Shown: positions 63,318 to 64,000 of the stretch, piece by piece
How positions within the stretch are numbered: the stretch's first letter is position 1
How the letters are laid out: each line of letters begins with the position of its first letter
NCBI GenBank assembly: GCA_020850415.1
Contig: JADZER010000030.1
Coordinates: 161,049-225,048 of the forward strand
Source of the DNA: Phycisphaerales bacterium
GTDB taxonomy: Bacteria > Planctomycetota > Phycisphaerae > Phycisphaerales > UBA1924
Length of the DNA stretch: 64,000 nt
Direction of reading: 5' to 3'
The notes under the pieces: generated by a model
What the model saw: the letters and a program-made list of their open reading frames with translations, nothing else
Told to the model about the DNA's origin: nothing
Database searches by the model: none
Translations under genes and position numbers: made by a program

Positions 63318-63805
63318 ACACCCCCGGGTGCCGGGGTCAGAGCGCAGCGAAGCGATGGCCCCGAGATCGCGCAACCCGCGCCATCACACCCGCGCCCTAC
63401 CCCCTCTCCCGCCCCCGGCGGGAGAGGGCCGGGGAGAGGGCTTCTCTTCTACTCCTTCTCTCACGCTCAACCCCTCCGACCACGCAGCAACCCACCACCG
63501 CACACCCACGGGTGCCGGGATCGGAGCACTAAGGGGTGCCGGGGTCAGAGCGCAGCGCAGCGAAGCGATGGCCCCGCGCTCGCGCAACCCGCGCCATCAC
63601 ACCCGCGCCCTACCCCCTCTCCCGCACCCGGCGGGAGAGGGCCGGGGAGAGGGCTTCTTCTCTCCTCCTTCTCCAACCCTCAACCCCTCAGATCGTGCGG
63701 CTTCTGTGCGACCGCACAACCTCTCCAACAGCCAGTCTCCGCACACCCACGGGTGCCGGGGTCAGAGCGCAGCGCAGCGATGGCCCCGCAATCGCGCAAT
63801 CCCCC
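63318..63805. repeat. Cluster of three long intergenic repeats
   Basis: Three copies, at about 63318-63490, 63502-63716 and 63738-63805 (partial). Each has the GGGTGCCGGGGTCAGAGCGC motif, then AGCGATGGCCCC, which is the dyad partner of GGGGTC. Copies 1 and 2 continue with ATCACACCCGCGCCCTACCC and the CTCTCCCG/CGGGAGAG dyad. The 622-bp gap from 63313 to 63934 holds this cluster and no supported gene. Confidence 0.9.
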
Positions 63806-63934
63806 CCATGTAAGCACCCCCTTACATCCACATCTGTGCGCAATCTCACCCCCAATGTCCACGCTTGTGCGCCGTATCGTGGACCTCCGCGCATTCCCCC
63901 TTGCCACCACCCCGCCGCGCCCCAGAATGCGCCC

Positions 63935-64000
63935 ATGAACGAGCTCCTCCTCCAGCACTTCCTCGACCCCACCCTCAGCGTCTTCGACATCGCCGACCGC
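63935..64000 (+). CDS. Start of a protein cut by the window end
   Basis: Only the first 22 residues are visible, MNELLLQHFLDPTLSVFDI and the following ADR. It is too short to assign to a family, and no ribosome binding site stands out. Confidence 0.35.
   Translation, partial: MNELLLQHFLDPTLSVFDIADR

Noticed and set aside
63318..63805. CRISPR array
   Set aside because: Repeats are long, only three, of unequal length, and contain internal dyads; no regular spacers and no cas genes.

Overview
The window is very GC-rich DNA (roughly 70 percent G+C by eye), densely packed with genes on both strands. It most resembles a planctomycete of the class Phycisphaerae. That placement is an inference from three things: secreted proteins ending in dockerin-like repeats of the form DFNGDGSVNTQDF...W, small proteins with CPxCxYDL...CPECG zinc ribbons, and a DUF1559-like pilin style of protein. 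I saw no rRNA, tRNA, CRISPR array, prophage or complete insertion sequence.

Layout. 1-5.2 kb: hpd (tyrosine catabolism), then two genes of different base composition (an HNH nuclease and a DUF4145 protein), then a methyltransferase and a secreted endonuclease/exonuclease/phosphatase-family protein. A 69-bp piece of the methyltransferase 3' end is duplicated on the far side of the DUF4145 gene. 5.2-17 kb: HAD hydrolase, dodecin, S10 peptidase, GH127 glycosidase, RRM protein, MsrB-MsrA fusion, carbonic-anhydrase-like protein, FHA protein, hemW and an RluA-type pseudouridine synthase. 16.5-21 kb: pgl and zwf (oxidative pentose phosphate pathway) flank a large LVIVD beta-propeller protein. 21-30.6 kb: fic and divergent thiE, two secreted repeat proteins, prpB, purA and an OFA-type transporter. 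30.6-35.4 kb: a four-gene Gld-type ABC transporter operon. 35.5-43.8 kb: C39-like peptidase, RMD1-family protein, mutS, a zinc-ribbon membrane protein, thrS. 44-52 kb: padR and its partner, ruvA, mannose-1-phosphate guanylyltransferase, ruvX, a LolA-like protein and a large TPR metallopeptidase. 52-64 kb: SDR, nuoB, ACT protein, yihY, RsuA-type synthase, lgt, a P-loop/deoxyribosyltransferase-like fusion, pilin-like protein, sucD, and a cluster of intergenic repeats.

The most striking signals are not genes. (1) thrS is preceded on its own strand by a 20-codon leader ORF with eight Thr codons, an intrinsic terminator, and a segment at the end of the leader ORF that can pair with the terminator's 5' arm. 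This is the architecture of a threonine transcription attenuator. (2) The tetranucleotide ACGT is almost absent: I found one in 64 kb, and codons appear bent to avoid it (Asp-Val is written gat-gtc although Asp is otherwise gac). (3) A small palindrome is inserted in frame three times (twice in thrS, once in thiE), each time encoding GSESRAT, like Rickettsia palindromic elements. (4) Seven- and eight-base tandem repeats sit inside or just before genes: in the mutS ATPase domain, in prpB, at the ruvX C terminus, and before the HAD hydrolase and mutS.
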